A stretch of 64,000 nt of DNA from Anabaena sphaerica FACHB-251 (GTDB taxonomy: Bacteria; Cyanobacteriota; Cyanobacteriia; Cyanobacteriales; Nostocaceae): the NCBI RefSeq assembly GCF_014696825.1, contig NZ_JACJQU010000001.1, forward strand, positions 1-64,000, read 5' to 3'. Every line of letters starts with the position of its first letter. The stretch's first letter is position 1. A program made the translations under genes and the position numbers. Positions 57,001 through 63,751 of this stretch are shown here, one piece after another. The notes under the pieces are model-generated. The model searched no databases, was not told the origin of the DNA, and worked only from the letters and a program-made list of their open reading frames with translations.

Positions 57001-59214
57001 CCAGAATTAAACGAAAATCTGCAATTAGCGGCTACTTTTGCTGTAGAGGCTGCGGTATCAGCTTTAAACAAAGCAGTCGCCGAATATGGTTTTGAGAGCA
57101 AAACCTATAACATTTACGACAAACTTTTCCAAGTCAACGCGAAAATGGTTTCGGTTGCCCAAGAATTACAGGATGTACTCGGTCAAATTATCAATCATGG
57201 CCAAGAAATGACTGTAAACGAGTTTAGTAATACTTTCAATCCGGCTTCTTTGGAATACCGTTTCAGCAATAGTATCTACCAAGCAGACAACATTTTCCCC
57301 CCTCATACGGCAGATTTTAGCGTTAATCTCAATGAAGATACTACCTACACCTTTGCTGTCTCTGATTTCCCCTTTACCAAAGGAGACGAAAACGATACCT
57401 TAAAATCTGTGATCATTGAAACTTTACCCGACCAAGGTACGTTAAAAATTGGTGATCAAGTTATTACAGAAGAAACAGAGGTATCTGCTGAAGATATTAA
57501 CGCAGGTTTACTCACCTTTGCCCCGGAAAATAACACATTCGGTGATAATTACACGCAATTTGTCTTCCGTGTGACTGATGGTAAATTCTTCTCCGATGAA
57601 TTACATTTTGCAACTATCGGGGTAAATTCAGTTAATGATGTGCCAGTTGCTGAGGATGATACTGCTAGAACTAAGGAAGGTACGGCGGTTGATATTGATG
57701 TCCTGAGTAATGATCAAGACAGCGACAATGATGCACTCAGTTTAGCGATCGCCATTGCACCCATGCACGGTACTGCCGAAATCAATGACAACGGCACACC
57801 TGAAAATTACGAAGATGACTTTATTCGCTACATTCCCTTTGCGGATTTTACAGGAACGGATGTTTTCATTTACCAAGTTGATGATGGTAATGATGGCAAA
57901 GATACCGCCACAGTTAAGCTCACCGTCAATACCAAACCCATCAAAGGTAGCAACCAAAACGATAACCTGACGGGTACAGGTGGTAATAACTATCTAGATG
58001 GTGGACTAGGTGCAGATACAATGAGTGGTGGTGAAGGTAACGATATCTATATTATTGATAACCCAGGTGACACCATCATCGGTGAAGAAGAGAATGGGGG
58101 TATAGATAGTGTCCGATCTGCCGTGAGTTGGGTTTTAGGAGACAACCTAGAAAACCTGATTTTAACAGGTATAACTGCTATCAATGGCACAGGTAACGAC
58201 CTTGACAACAGAATCACAGGCAATAATGCGGCAAATAACCTCAGTGGTGGTGCTGGTAATGACAAACTCTACGGCAGGGATGGTGACGATAACCTGACTG
58301 GTGCAGCTGGCAATGACTATCTGGATGGTGGACTAGGTGCAGATACCATGAGTGGTGCTGAAGGTAACGATATCTATATTATTGATAACCCAACTGACAC
58401 CATCATCGGTGAAGAAGAGAATGGGGGTATAGATATTGTCCGATCTGCTGTGAGTTGGGTTTTAGGAGACAACCTAGAAAACCTGATTTTAACAGGTATA
58501 ACTGCTATCAATGGCACAGGTAACGACCTTGACAACAGAATCACAGGCAATAATGCGGCAAATAACCTCAGTGGTGGTGCTGGTAATGACAAACTCTACG
58601 GCAGGGATGGTGACGATAACCTGACTGGTGCAGCTGGCAATGACTATCTGGATGGTGGACTAGGTGCAGATACCATGAGTGGTGATGAAGGTAACGATAT
58701 CTATATTATTGATAACCCAACTGACACCATCATCGGTGAAGAAGAGAATGGGGGTATAGATACTGTCCGATCTGCTGTGAGTTGGGTTTTAGGAGACAAC
58801 CTAGAAAATCTGACTTTAACAGGTATAACTGATATCAATGGCACTGGTAACGAGCTAAACAATACCATCATAGGTAACATGGCTGCTAATAGCCTCAGTG
58901 GTGGTGCTGGTAATGACAGGTTGTACCTGGGTATAGATGCTAGTGTAGATAGTGTCATCTATGCCAAGGACGACGGTACAGATATGATTCGGCAGTTTAA
59001 TCGTATAAGTGGTGACTTGTTATTGTTCTCTGGTATTACTGACATTGATGTTAAGACTGTTGGTAATTCAACGCAGTTTAGACTCGGTGATGGAATTGCT
59101 GGGAATGCTGGTTTTGCTACAGGGGATCTATTGGTTACTTTATCTGGAACCAGTGGCTTTAGTAGTTCTAATATCTCTGAGAACATTACAGGAGCTAATT
59201 TCTGGTTCTTCTAA
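51025..59214 (+). CDS. Giant RTX-type calcium-binding repeat protein (2729 residues)
   Basis: Order: unrecognised N-terminal region (1-~490); six 54-residue repeats (~492-815, NNVNLSLDPRNLSGSGSG...); a short hydrophobic linker; RTX nonapeptide blocks GGxGxDxLx at about 928-1300, 1362-1522 and 1591-1690, broken by beta-rich inserts (SVEYFQFDEG; IENFQFYDGT; IEKIQFIDGF); an SdrD-B-like piece (VFLDANLNGIHDEGEIYTLS) and an EF-hand-like DTNQDGTIDLSEG (~1788-1800); a helical stretch (~1850-2070); two Ig/cadherin-like domains (~2105-2302, AEDDTARTKEGTAVDIDVLS); three 109-residue RTX repeats; and a closing domain. No Sec signal, so type I secretion through a TolC channel is expected, with Ca2+ folding outside. 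No ABC exporter or MFP is adjacent. No catalytic domain recognised: likely adhesin or surface protein. Confidence 0.88.
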   Translation: MPTIITSATFTSWDALFNNLESKGYIILDLLESQLEEAITNVSSVIVENVDDNVVRINYQQSNNSYVLDFSEILPSVPIIKDFQFVTPEIYFAKTQSDIEHDVLGEIGLGKGLNIITQFDLSEIQLAPVAYIDQIFDLGKINVQLSIDPDGAANLNGTWKKEITIFELGGFSIEFVDPALDLSVDHSGGIGFTMTGNLLINGYDPTQDNEPELLLSGGFGVDVQDTTAVGAAFNLDSNTGDYWQDPFGLKGIQINSLAFQAGWTVGTPGIETFGFGGTVIWKDTTLNRNIDVDANFLYDPLNIDNMALTLTLNTPVSLVQMWTGPVYSFMLQQIDNYAIDLAPINSGLQFLDKLLNVKIQSIDGDGDGTIDPLIQFVPFPTSIGSRSNLLEQGFGINGKLTAWGQEAILLAHVDKENQVLNASLTLSKLDWGFLKLTGADSPNLKLTLKVSPSEQYLQGDGKLEVFGTQIAKIDFKISNTAIIIKDFDLNFFNVLAIDVDNLYVGLDFLNPKASGSGKLTLFGQSLTTGSFNIENYKVSISNFNVGFGSLLGLNNVNLSLDPRNLSGSGSGNLSLFGYSLVSGSFSINGSKLNINNVNLGFGSLLGLNNVNLSLDPRNLSGSGSGNLTLFGQSIAGGSFSINGSQLNISNVNLGFGSLLSLNNVNLSLDPRNLSGSGSGNLTLFGQSIAGGSFSINGSKLNISNVNLGFGSLLGLNNVNLSLDPKNLSGSGSGTLTLFGQSIAGASFSINGSQLNISNVNLGFANVLQLSNLNLSLDPKNLSGSGSGTVKVAGIPLTGASFSVNNGNLTVKGDIDIDAGFLGEFGTSFSVTVGANISNAQASVGFTAFGKKFDFSVSLGSFTSIGGIVEDALLGVIGSIPGYIAELITDGFMSGVSAIANFIYDTASTIWNGITSIFRDIFGGQSDPINYTGDNGNNNKDGNDNKDVLFGNGGNDFLHGRLDDDLVDGGSGNDSLRGGNGKDTIFGGDGNDHILGQNDDDELYGWNGDDYINGDGDSNETYSGGSDKIYGGVGNDFLAGGVGNNLIDGGDGFDTADYRWILTGINVDINNNRVTRTGNTNTNTDGTDTLKSIEEVIAGKGNDTITGDNNANVLDGFWGNDTINGWAGNDTLYGNEGDDLIRGDQGSDLLYGNNGNDTLQGGDDYDTLSGGAGNDYLWGGSGEDKLYGGDGNDTLSGGDGYDTLNGENGSDFVDYSYSTENWKIDLLGTIALRGDTLGDWLYYIENVLGSGGNDTIIGTYGDNALYGLEGNDNLQGLSGNDNLSGGRGNDTLNPGDGNDYVSGEEGEDLVILPGRKDSYTLSGGIAYVTLTRDSWTKNILSVEYFQFDEGTYTASQLFSTIYYGTAGNDNYDAGSGDDTLYGYGGNDYLIGGSENDLLFGGFGNDSLWGELGNDTLFGDDGDDYLAGFLGDDYLAGGFGKDTLYGISGNDTLYGNSGEDYLIGGEGNDILWGEDNNDYLFGEDGNDTLYGGSGNDSLDGGNGDDTLDGGFGNDTLVGGSGNDTLIVQGYKFQYTITYQQFQRPGTTEPVTTIILQGNNETKITTDIENFQFYDGTLTKGRILGTTILGSDGPDNHLRGGIGDDILHGRGGQDYLYGGAGNDELWGDEGNDYLYGENGNDVLYGRAGSGADGTWNYLDGGEGNDSLYGHTANDSLKGGKGDDYIDGGLGTDTLILEGHQSRYTFSGNRVISADGTDTIYNIEKIQFIDGFGNYTYNFVNGKVIDGFIQGGTVFLDANLNGIHDEGEIYTLSNQNGQFQLFIDDATFNQVDTNQDGTIDLSEGRLAMVGGIDSGSELPFEGILTAPVGSPVITPFTSLVERIARKTEGTAEDAKSLIFDKWRVSGAYYLSFSLNPLPQTVIDEDGVYQLVVFDGLITDQNTKFEISFTGLTNPPAIKFNPDTGEDEAWSYPQNFDEPSKTYLIGAQVQLISEQLAAFTGKPINQIIDAVADHFIERNDVTFGFGREVSDIIAKVAPELNENLQLAATFAVEAAVSALNKAVAEYGFESKTYNIYDKLFQVNAKMVSVAQELQDVLGQIINHGQEMTVNEFSNTFNPASLEYRFSNSIYQADNIFPPHTADFSVNLNEDTTYTFAVSDFPFTKGDENDTLKSVIIETLPDQGTLKIGDQVITEETEVSAEDINAGLLTFAPENNTFGDNYTQFVFRVTDGKFFSDELHFATIGVNSVNDVPVAEDDTARTKEGTAVDIDVLSNDQDSDNDALSLAIAIAPMHGTAEINDNGTPENYEDDFIRYIPFADFTGTDVFIYQVDDGNDGKDTATVKLTVNTKPIKGSNQNDNLTGTGGNNYLDGGLGADTMSGGEGNDIYIIDNPGDTIIGEEENGGIDSVRSAVSWVLGDNLENLILTGITAINGTGNDLDNRITGNNAANNLSGGAGNDKLYGRDGDDNLTGAAGNDYLDGGLGADTMSGAEGNDIYIIDNPTDTIIGEEENGGIDIVRSAVSWVLGDNLENLILTGITAINGTGNDLDNRITGNNAANNLSGGAGNDKLYGRDGDDNLTGAAGNDYLDGGLGADTMSGDEGNDIYIIDNPTDTIIGEEENGGIDTVRSAVSWVLGDNLENLTLTGITDINGTGNELNNTIIGNMAANSLSGGAGNDRLYLGIDASVDSVIYAKDDGTDMIRQFNRISGDLLLFSGITDIDVKTVGNSTQFRLGDGIAGNAGFATGDLLVTLSGTSGFSSSNISENITGANFWFF
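52499..53470 (+). repeat. Six tandem 162-bp repeats inside the RTX gene
   Basis: Period exactly 162 bp (54 codons): GGCTTTGGTTCACTCTTA recurs at 52660, 52822, 52984 and 53146, with degenerate copies starting near 52499 and 53308. Each encodes a strand-rich unit ending in LSGSGSGNLTLFGQSIAGGS. The middle four copies are near identical in DNA. Confidence 0.85.
57961..58941 (+). repeat. Three tandem 327-bp repeats at the 3' end of the RTX gene
   Basis: Copies start at 57961, 58288 and 58615. Each encodes 109 residues (NYLDGGLGADTMSG..., IYIIDNP, SAVSWVLGDNLENL, ANNLSGGAGND). Copies one and two are nearly identical over most of their length; the third diverges towards its end. Confidence 0.9.
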
Positions 59215-59411
59215 AAATAGCAGTAGGTTGTATTATTTACGCAGTGTTGTACTAGATTTGTAAGGGTTTAGCAATGCTAAACCCCTACCTATAAAATCAA
59301 ACGATTAAGCCATTTTGAGTATATTGCGAAAACAGAAGGGCGGAATTTCAGATACAATAAATAATTTCCAGTTCGGGTAAGCTAAAAAAAGCAGTTTTTC
59401 ACCTCAAAACA

Positions 59412-60194
59412 ATGACAGCAAATAGTCCCACGATTTTAGCCTTAGACTTTGATGGAGTGATTTGCGATGGACTAATTGAATATTTTGAGGTAGCTTGGCG
59501 TACCTACTGTCAAATTTGGTCATCTGCTAACGATACACCACCAGATGATTTAGCTTTAAGATTCTATCGCTTGCGTCCTGTAATTGAAACGGGTTGGGAA
59601 ATGCCTATTTTGATTAAAGCCTTAATTGAGGGTTTTTCTGATGATAAAATTCTGCAAGAATGGGTAAATATTACTCCACAGATTTTAGCAGCAGATAACC
59701 TAGACGCGAAAGCAGTTGCTAAAAAACTTGACACTTTGCGGGATGAATGGATAGCTACAGATTTAAATGGTTGGTTAAATCTGCATAAATTCTATGCGGG
59801 TGTGATAGAAAGACTCAAAATGACTCTTGTTAGTGGAGTAAAGCTATATATAGTCACGACTAAAGAAGGGCGTTTTGTCAAGCAATTGTTACAACAGGAA
59901 GGAATTGATTTACCACCCGCAGCGATTTTTGGGAAAGAAGTAAAACGCCCAAAATATGAAACTTTGCGAGAATTAATTGAGAAAGCTGAACATAAACCTG
60001 TAAGGTTATGGTTTGTTGAAGATAGACTGAAAACATTACAATTAGTCCAAAAGCAATCAGACTTAGATCATGTCCAACTTTTCTTAGCAGATTGGGGTTA
60101 TAATACTCAACCAGAAAGAGAAGCAGGACAAAATGATTCACGCATTCAGGTAATATCACTTTCTCAGTTTTCTCAAGATTTCTCTAAATGGTAG
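59412..60194 (+). CDS. HAD-superfamily hydrolase
   Basis: 260 residues. Motif I LALDFDGVICD (nucleophile and acid/base Asp), motif II IVTTKE, Lys in FGKEVKRPKYETL and motif III LWFVEDRLKTLQL are all in order, so it should be an active Mg-dependent phosphatase or related enzyme. A helical cap lies between about 20 and 125. Cyanobacterial members are annotated only as HAD family; substrate unknown. A hairpin at 60227-60259 follows. Confidence 0.88.
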   Translation: MTANSPTILALDFDGVICDGLIEYFEVAWRTYCQIWSSANDTPPDDLALRFYRLRPVIETGWEMPILIKALIEGFSDDKILQEWVNITPQILAADNLDAKAVAKKLDTLRDEWIATDLNGWLNLHKFYAGVIERLKMTLVSGVKLYIVTTKEGRFVKQLLQQEGIDLPPAAIFGKEVKRPKYETLRELIEKAEHKPVRLWFVEDRLKTLQLVQKQSDLDHVQLFLADWGYNTQPEREAGQNDSRIQVISLSQFSQDFSKW

Positions 60195-60226
60195 CTATGT
60201 TTGTAAAGATAAATTGGTAAAAAGCA

Positions 60227-60259
60227 AGATCCCCGACTTCTATAAGAAGTCGGGGATCT
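60227..60259. terminator. Hairpin AGATCCCCGACTTCT / AGAAGTCGGGGATCT
   Basis: A perfect 15-bp stem with a three-base loop between the HAD and NurA genes. There is no T run, so it may be a dispersed repeat rather than a terminator. An imperfect copy lies near 45689-45718. Confidence 0.55.
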
Positions 60260-60285
60260 AAATTCCTATTCTTTGAAAAATTATT

Positions 60286-61461
60286 ATGCTGGATTTAACA
60301 AAAATAGCGGGACAAATGCAAGGTTTAAGTCAGCATCTTTCTTCAGAAGTTGCTGAAAGTAACCGCAGGTTGGAATTAGCAAAAGAACATTTAAAAACTG
60401 CTTTTGAGTGTCAACAAGAGTTAATTTCACGGCAAGAAAAATGGCGCGATCGCATACTTTTTGCTAATGCTACACCCATTGAACCTTTAGAAACCTGTAT
60501 TGATATTCCCACTCCCCCCAAAGTTCATACTGTCATTGCTACCGATGGTTCCCAAATTGCCCCTAACCATCACGAAATTGCGTATTGTTACTTATTAAAT
60601 ATCGGCAGAGTCGTATTACATTACGGTCAAAATCGCCACCCTATTCTCGATAGTTTACCGGAGGTATTTTATCGCCCAGAAGATTTATATATAGCCCGTC
60701 AGTGGGGTTTAAGAACCGAAGAATGGATGAGTCATCGCCGTACTGCTGATGAAACCACGGTATTAGCAGAACTGGCTTGTAGTGCCAAAACCGAAGCACC
60801 AGCTTTAGCAATGGTAGATGGTTCCTTAATATACTGGTTTTTAGATCAATTACCGATGGATGCCCGCGATCGCATCTTACCCCCTATTTTAGAAGCTTGG
60901 CAACAATTACGTAAAGCGGAAATTCCCATCATGGGTTATCTTAGTGCCGCCCGTAACATCGAAGCCACAAACTTTTTACGGTTGTTAGCTTGTCCCCATC
61001 CCGTCCCAGATTGTATCAGTTATTGCCCCGATCAATTGGAAGCTTTACCATGTAAAAAATTTGATAATTTACGAGATACAACTTTATGGACAACCCAACT
61101 GCAACCAGGACAACGCGGACCCCTATGGCGTAGCAATAACCGCATTTTACAATTATATGAAGACCAAACTATTTATTTTTGTTACGTTCATGTAGGTACA
61201 GAAATTGCCCGGATAGAATTTCCTATGTGGGTAGCAGAAAATTCTAGTATGTTGGATCAAGCACTAGGATTAATGTTGGCACAGGTGCAAAAAGGATACG
61301 GTTATCCTGTAGCAATTGCGGAGGCACATAATCAAGCTGTAGTCAGAGGTGGGGATAGAAACCATTTCTTTGCCCTTTTGGAACGAGAAATGATTAAAGC
61401 TGGTATAAAAAATGTGGGTATTTCTTACAAAGAAGCCAGAAAGCGGGGAAGTATCGCTTAA
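60286..61461 (+). CDS. NurA-domain nuclease
   Basis: 391 residues. The NurA domain has IATDGSQIAPNHHEIAYCYL (first metal Asp), LAMVDGSLIYWFL (second Asp) and, near the end, PVAIAEAHNQAVVRGGDRNH. A coiled coil begins the protein (SSEVAESNRRLELAKEHLKT). In archaea NurA pairs with the HerA translocase for end resection; cyanobacterial homologues are common but no HerA gene is visible here. Probably a DNA-repair 5'-3' exonuclease/endonuclease, by homology only. Confidence 0.88.
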   Translation: MLDLTKIAGQMQGLSQHLSSEVAESNRRLELAKEHLKTAFECQQELISRQEKWRDRILFANATPIEPLETCIDIPTPPKVHTVIATDGSQIAPNHHEIAYCYLLNIGRVVLHYGQNRHPILDSLPEVFYRPEDLYIARQWGLRTEEWMSHRRTADETTVLAELACSAKTEAPALAMVDGSLIYWFLDQLPMDARDRILPPILEAWQQLRKAEIPIMGYLSAARNIEATNFLRLLACPHPVPDCISYCPDQLEALPCKKFDNLRDTTLWTTQLQPGQRGPLWRSNNRILQLYEDQTIYFCYVHVGTEIARIEFPMWVAENSSMLDQALGLMLAQVQKGYGYPVAIAEAHNQAVVRGGDRNHFFALLEREMIKAGIKNVGISYKEARKRGSIA

Positions 61462-61539
61462 TAAAAACGATTAACCCTGAATACAAAAGATAGTTTCCCT
61501 GAGTTTGGTATGATGACAAATCTACTTAGATAAATCACT

Positions 61540-62445
61540 ATGCCGAAATTTCTCAGATTAATCATCACGATAGCAGTTTTGGGAGGATTATTACTATCAT
61601 CTCAGGAGATTTTTGCACAAAATTGGATACCTGTTCGCGGTGGTATTCCCTTTGGTATTAGCGGGATAGCTTTAATAGAAAAACAAAGTAATAAACTAGA
61701 TTTTTTAATTGTTCATGACAACAAAAAACCAAATCAAGGACGTTTAGCAATTATTAGTATTCAAGGTAAAAAACAAACTGAATATTTCCCCTTAAATTGG
61801 CAAAATAAGATAAAATCACCTAATGATTTAGAAGCATTAACATCTATTCCAGAGACAAATAACTCTGATTTCATTGCTTTATCTAGTGCTGGTAAAGCTT
61901 ATCATCTTAATTTAGGTTTTAAAAACAAAACTATCTCTATAATCAAAGAATTTGATTTACCAGAAATTGCTAAAAATAGCAACTTTGAATCTTTCAGTTT
62001 ACAGAAAATTGATAATAAATTAATGGCAATTTGGGGACATCGCGGAGAAGGTGAAGAACCAGCAAAGATTTATTGGGGAATATTAAATTTAGCTAAATAT
62101 CAAATCACTCTTGCAGGTACAGCTAATTTTAAAGTACCATTTCCTGATGGTAATGTCCGCCATATTTCTGATATTAAAATAGATAATGCCGGAATTGTTT
62201 ATATTACCTCAGCTAGTGATAATGGAGATGATGGACCATTTGAGTCTGCTGTTTATGTTGCAGGTTATTTAAGCTTGAATGATAACAAAATACAATGGCG
62301 ACCAAATCAGCAACTTTTCCCTATTTACCGGGATAAATATCATAAAATTGAAGGCTTAGAAATTGTACCAGGTGCAGCAGGAGGAATAATAGTAGGAACA
62401 GATGATGAAAATATGGGTGCTTCTATTTATATGATAGGTGAATAA
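61540..62445 (+). CDS. Secreted protein of unknown function, possibly beta-propeller-like
   Basis: 301 residues with a Sec signal peptide (LRLIITIAVLGGLLLSSQEI then FAQ). The mature part is beta-rich with repeated strand pairs (LDFLIVHDNKKPNQGRLAII; NNSDFIALSSAGKAYHLNLG; NKLMAIWGHRGEGEEPAKIY; GIVYITSASDNGDDGPFESA; GLEIVPGAAGGIIVGTDDEN), which resembles a five-bladed propeller of the phytase or esterase-like type. No catalytic set is evident. Periplasmic or extracellular. Confidence 0.8.
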   Translation: MPKFLRLIITIAVLGGLLLSSQEIFAQNWIPVRGGIPFGISGIALIEKQSNKLDFLIVHDNKKPNQGRLAIISIQGKKQTEYFPLNWQNKIKSPNDLEALTSIPETNNSDFIALSSAGKAYHLNLGFKNKTISIIKEFDLPEIAKNSNFESFSLQKIDNKLMAIWGHRGEGEEPAKIYWGILNLAKYQITLAGTANFKVPFPDGNVRHISDIKIDNAGIVYITSASDNGDDGPFESAVYVAGYLSLNDNKIQWRPNQQLFPIYRDKYHKIEGLEIVPGAAGGIIVGTDDENMGASIYMIGE

Positions 62446-62460
62446 ATGTAGGGTGTGTTA

Positions 62461-62569
62461 TCTCGTTCCCAGTCTCAGACTGGGAATGCTATCAAGAGGT
62501 TCTACCTCTATTTTACAAAGAAGGCAGAGCCTTCTAAAATTCATTCCCATACAGAGTATGGGAACGAGA
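62461..62569. repeat. 109-bp palindromic element with TIR TCTCGTTCCCA
   Basis: Left end TCTCGTTCCCAGTCTCAGAC then TGGGAATG; right end, reverse-complemented, TCTCGTTCCCATACTCTGTA then TGGGAATG. Each end is itself a hairpin. Inner sequence has AGAGGTTCTACCTCT and AAGGCAGAGCCTT hairpins. Half of it recurs at 2123-2167. Convergent with ychF, possibly ending its transcript. Confidence 0.8.
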
Positions 62570-62593
62570 AATTTCACCTGTCACCTGTTATAT

Positions 62594-63685
62594 CTACACA
62601 TTAAATCTAAATAACATTACATCCCCTTCCTGCACAATATACTCCTTACCTTCACTTCTGACTAACCCTTTTTCCTTGGCACCATTCATCGAACCATGTG
62701 TTACTAAATCATTATAAGCAACGGTTTCTGCACGAATAAAACCACGTTCAAAATCAGAGTGAATGACACCTGCTGCTTGGGGTGCAGACATTCCTGCATT
62801 AATTGTCCAAGCGCGAGTTTCTTGAGGACCACAAGTGAAATATGTCCGCAAACCTAAAAGTGCGTAAGTTGCACGAATTAAAGATTTTAAACCACCTTCT
62901 TTCACACCCAAAGATTCGAGAAAATCAGCTTTATCTTCTTCTGGTAATTCGACTAATTCCGCTTCAACTTGTGCAGAAACAATCACAACTTGGGCATTTT
63001 CAGCCGATGCAACTTGGCGCACTTGTTCAACAAAATCATTACCTGTTGCTAAGTCATCTTCAGAAACATTAGCAGCATAGATAATTGGTTTATTTGTGAG
63101 TAGTCCTAAGCCTTTAATAATTGCGGCTTCTTCTTCATTTAAACTCACTTGACGGACAGATTTACCTTCATTTAAAGCCGCAGCTAATTTTTCCAGCACA
63201 GTGATTTCAAATTGTGCATCTTTGCTGGTGCGTGCTTGTTTGCGAGTTCTGTCAATGCGTTTTTCAATTTGCGATAAATCTGATAAACCCAATTCTAAAT
63301 TAATGATTTCAATATCTCGCGCTGGGTCTACAGAACCGGCAACGTGAATGATATCATCATTTTCAAAACAACGCACAACATGAACTATTGCGTCAACTTC
63401 CCGAATGTGGGATAAGAATTGATTACCTAGTCCTTCTCCTTGACTTGCACCCTTCACCAAACCAGCGATATCGACAAACTCAACACGAGCAGGTATAATT
63501 TGTTTAGAAGTGGCAATTTTGGCGAGAACGTTTAACCGGTCATCTGGTACTGAGACAATGCCAACATTCGGTTCAATTGTGCAGAATGGGAAGTTAGCAG
63601 CTTCGGCTTTAGCATTAGCGACGACAGCGTTAAATAAGGTTGATTTTCCGACGTTGGGAAGTCCGACTATTCCGGCTCTTAGCAT
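62594..63685 (-). CDS. ychF: Redox-regulated ATPase YchF (OLA1 family)
   Basis: 363 residues. G1 GLPNVGKSTLFNA, G2/G3 FVDIAGLVKGASQGEGLGNQ, G4 variant YAANVSED in place of NKxD (the YchF ATP preference), and a C-terminal TGS domain (TYFTCGPQETRAWTINAGMS, DFERGFIRAETVAYNDLV). It binds ribosomes and is an ATPase that affects stress responses. Length is normal. The ATG is only 28 bp from the end of the TnpB insertion element, which probably displaced or replaced its promoter. Confidence 0.97.
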   Translation of the reverse strand: MLRAGIVGLPNVGKSTLFNAVVANAKAEAANFPFCTIEPNVGIVSVPDDRLNVLAKIATSKQIIPARVEFVDIAGLVKGASQGEGLGNQFLSHIREVDAIVHVVRCFENDDIIHVAGSVDPARDIEIINLELGLSDLSQIEKRIDRTRKQARTSKDAQFEITVLEKLAAALNEGKSVRQVSLNEEEAAIIKGLGLLTNKPIIYAANVSEDDLATGNDFVEQVRQVASAENAQVVIVSAQVEAELVELPEEDKADFLESLGVKEGGLKSLIRATYALLGLRTYFTCGPQETRAWTINAGMSAPQAAGVIHSDFERGFIRAETVAYNDLVTHGSMNGAKEKGLVRSEGKEYIVQEGDVMLFRFNV

Positions 63686-63713
63686 TGTAGATTTTTAGAT
63701 GTTGATTGCAATT

Positions 63714-63751
63714 TTGACACTCTGCGTCCTAAAGGAGCGCAGATTCTTGCT
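63714..63751 (-). mobile_element. Right end of the TnpB element: subterminal hairpin
   Basis: On the minus strand, right after the TnpB stop codon: AGCAAGAATCTGCGCTCCTT then TAGGACGCAGAGTGTCAA. CTGCG(C)TCC pairs with GGACGCAG. Same layout as 3001-3035. In IS200/IS605 elements this is the TnpA recognition hairpin and the 3' scaffold of the TnpB guide RNA; the bases just beyond (63713 and lower) would be the guide. Confidence 0.6.

Noticed and set aside
53690-58958. Many frames of 60-114 codons on both strands inside the RTX gene
   Set aside because: They are shadows of the repetitive GGxGxDxLx coding; identical shadow proteins at 58047, 58374 and 58701 just reflect the 327-bp repeat.
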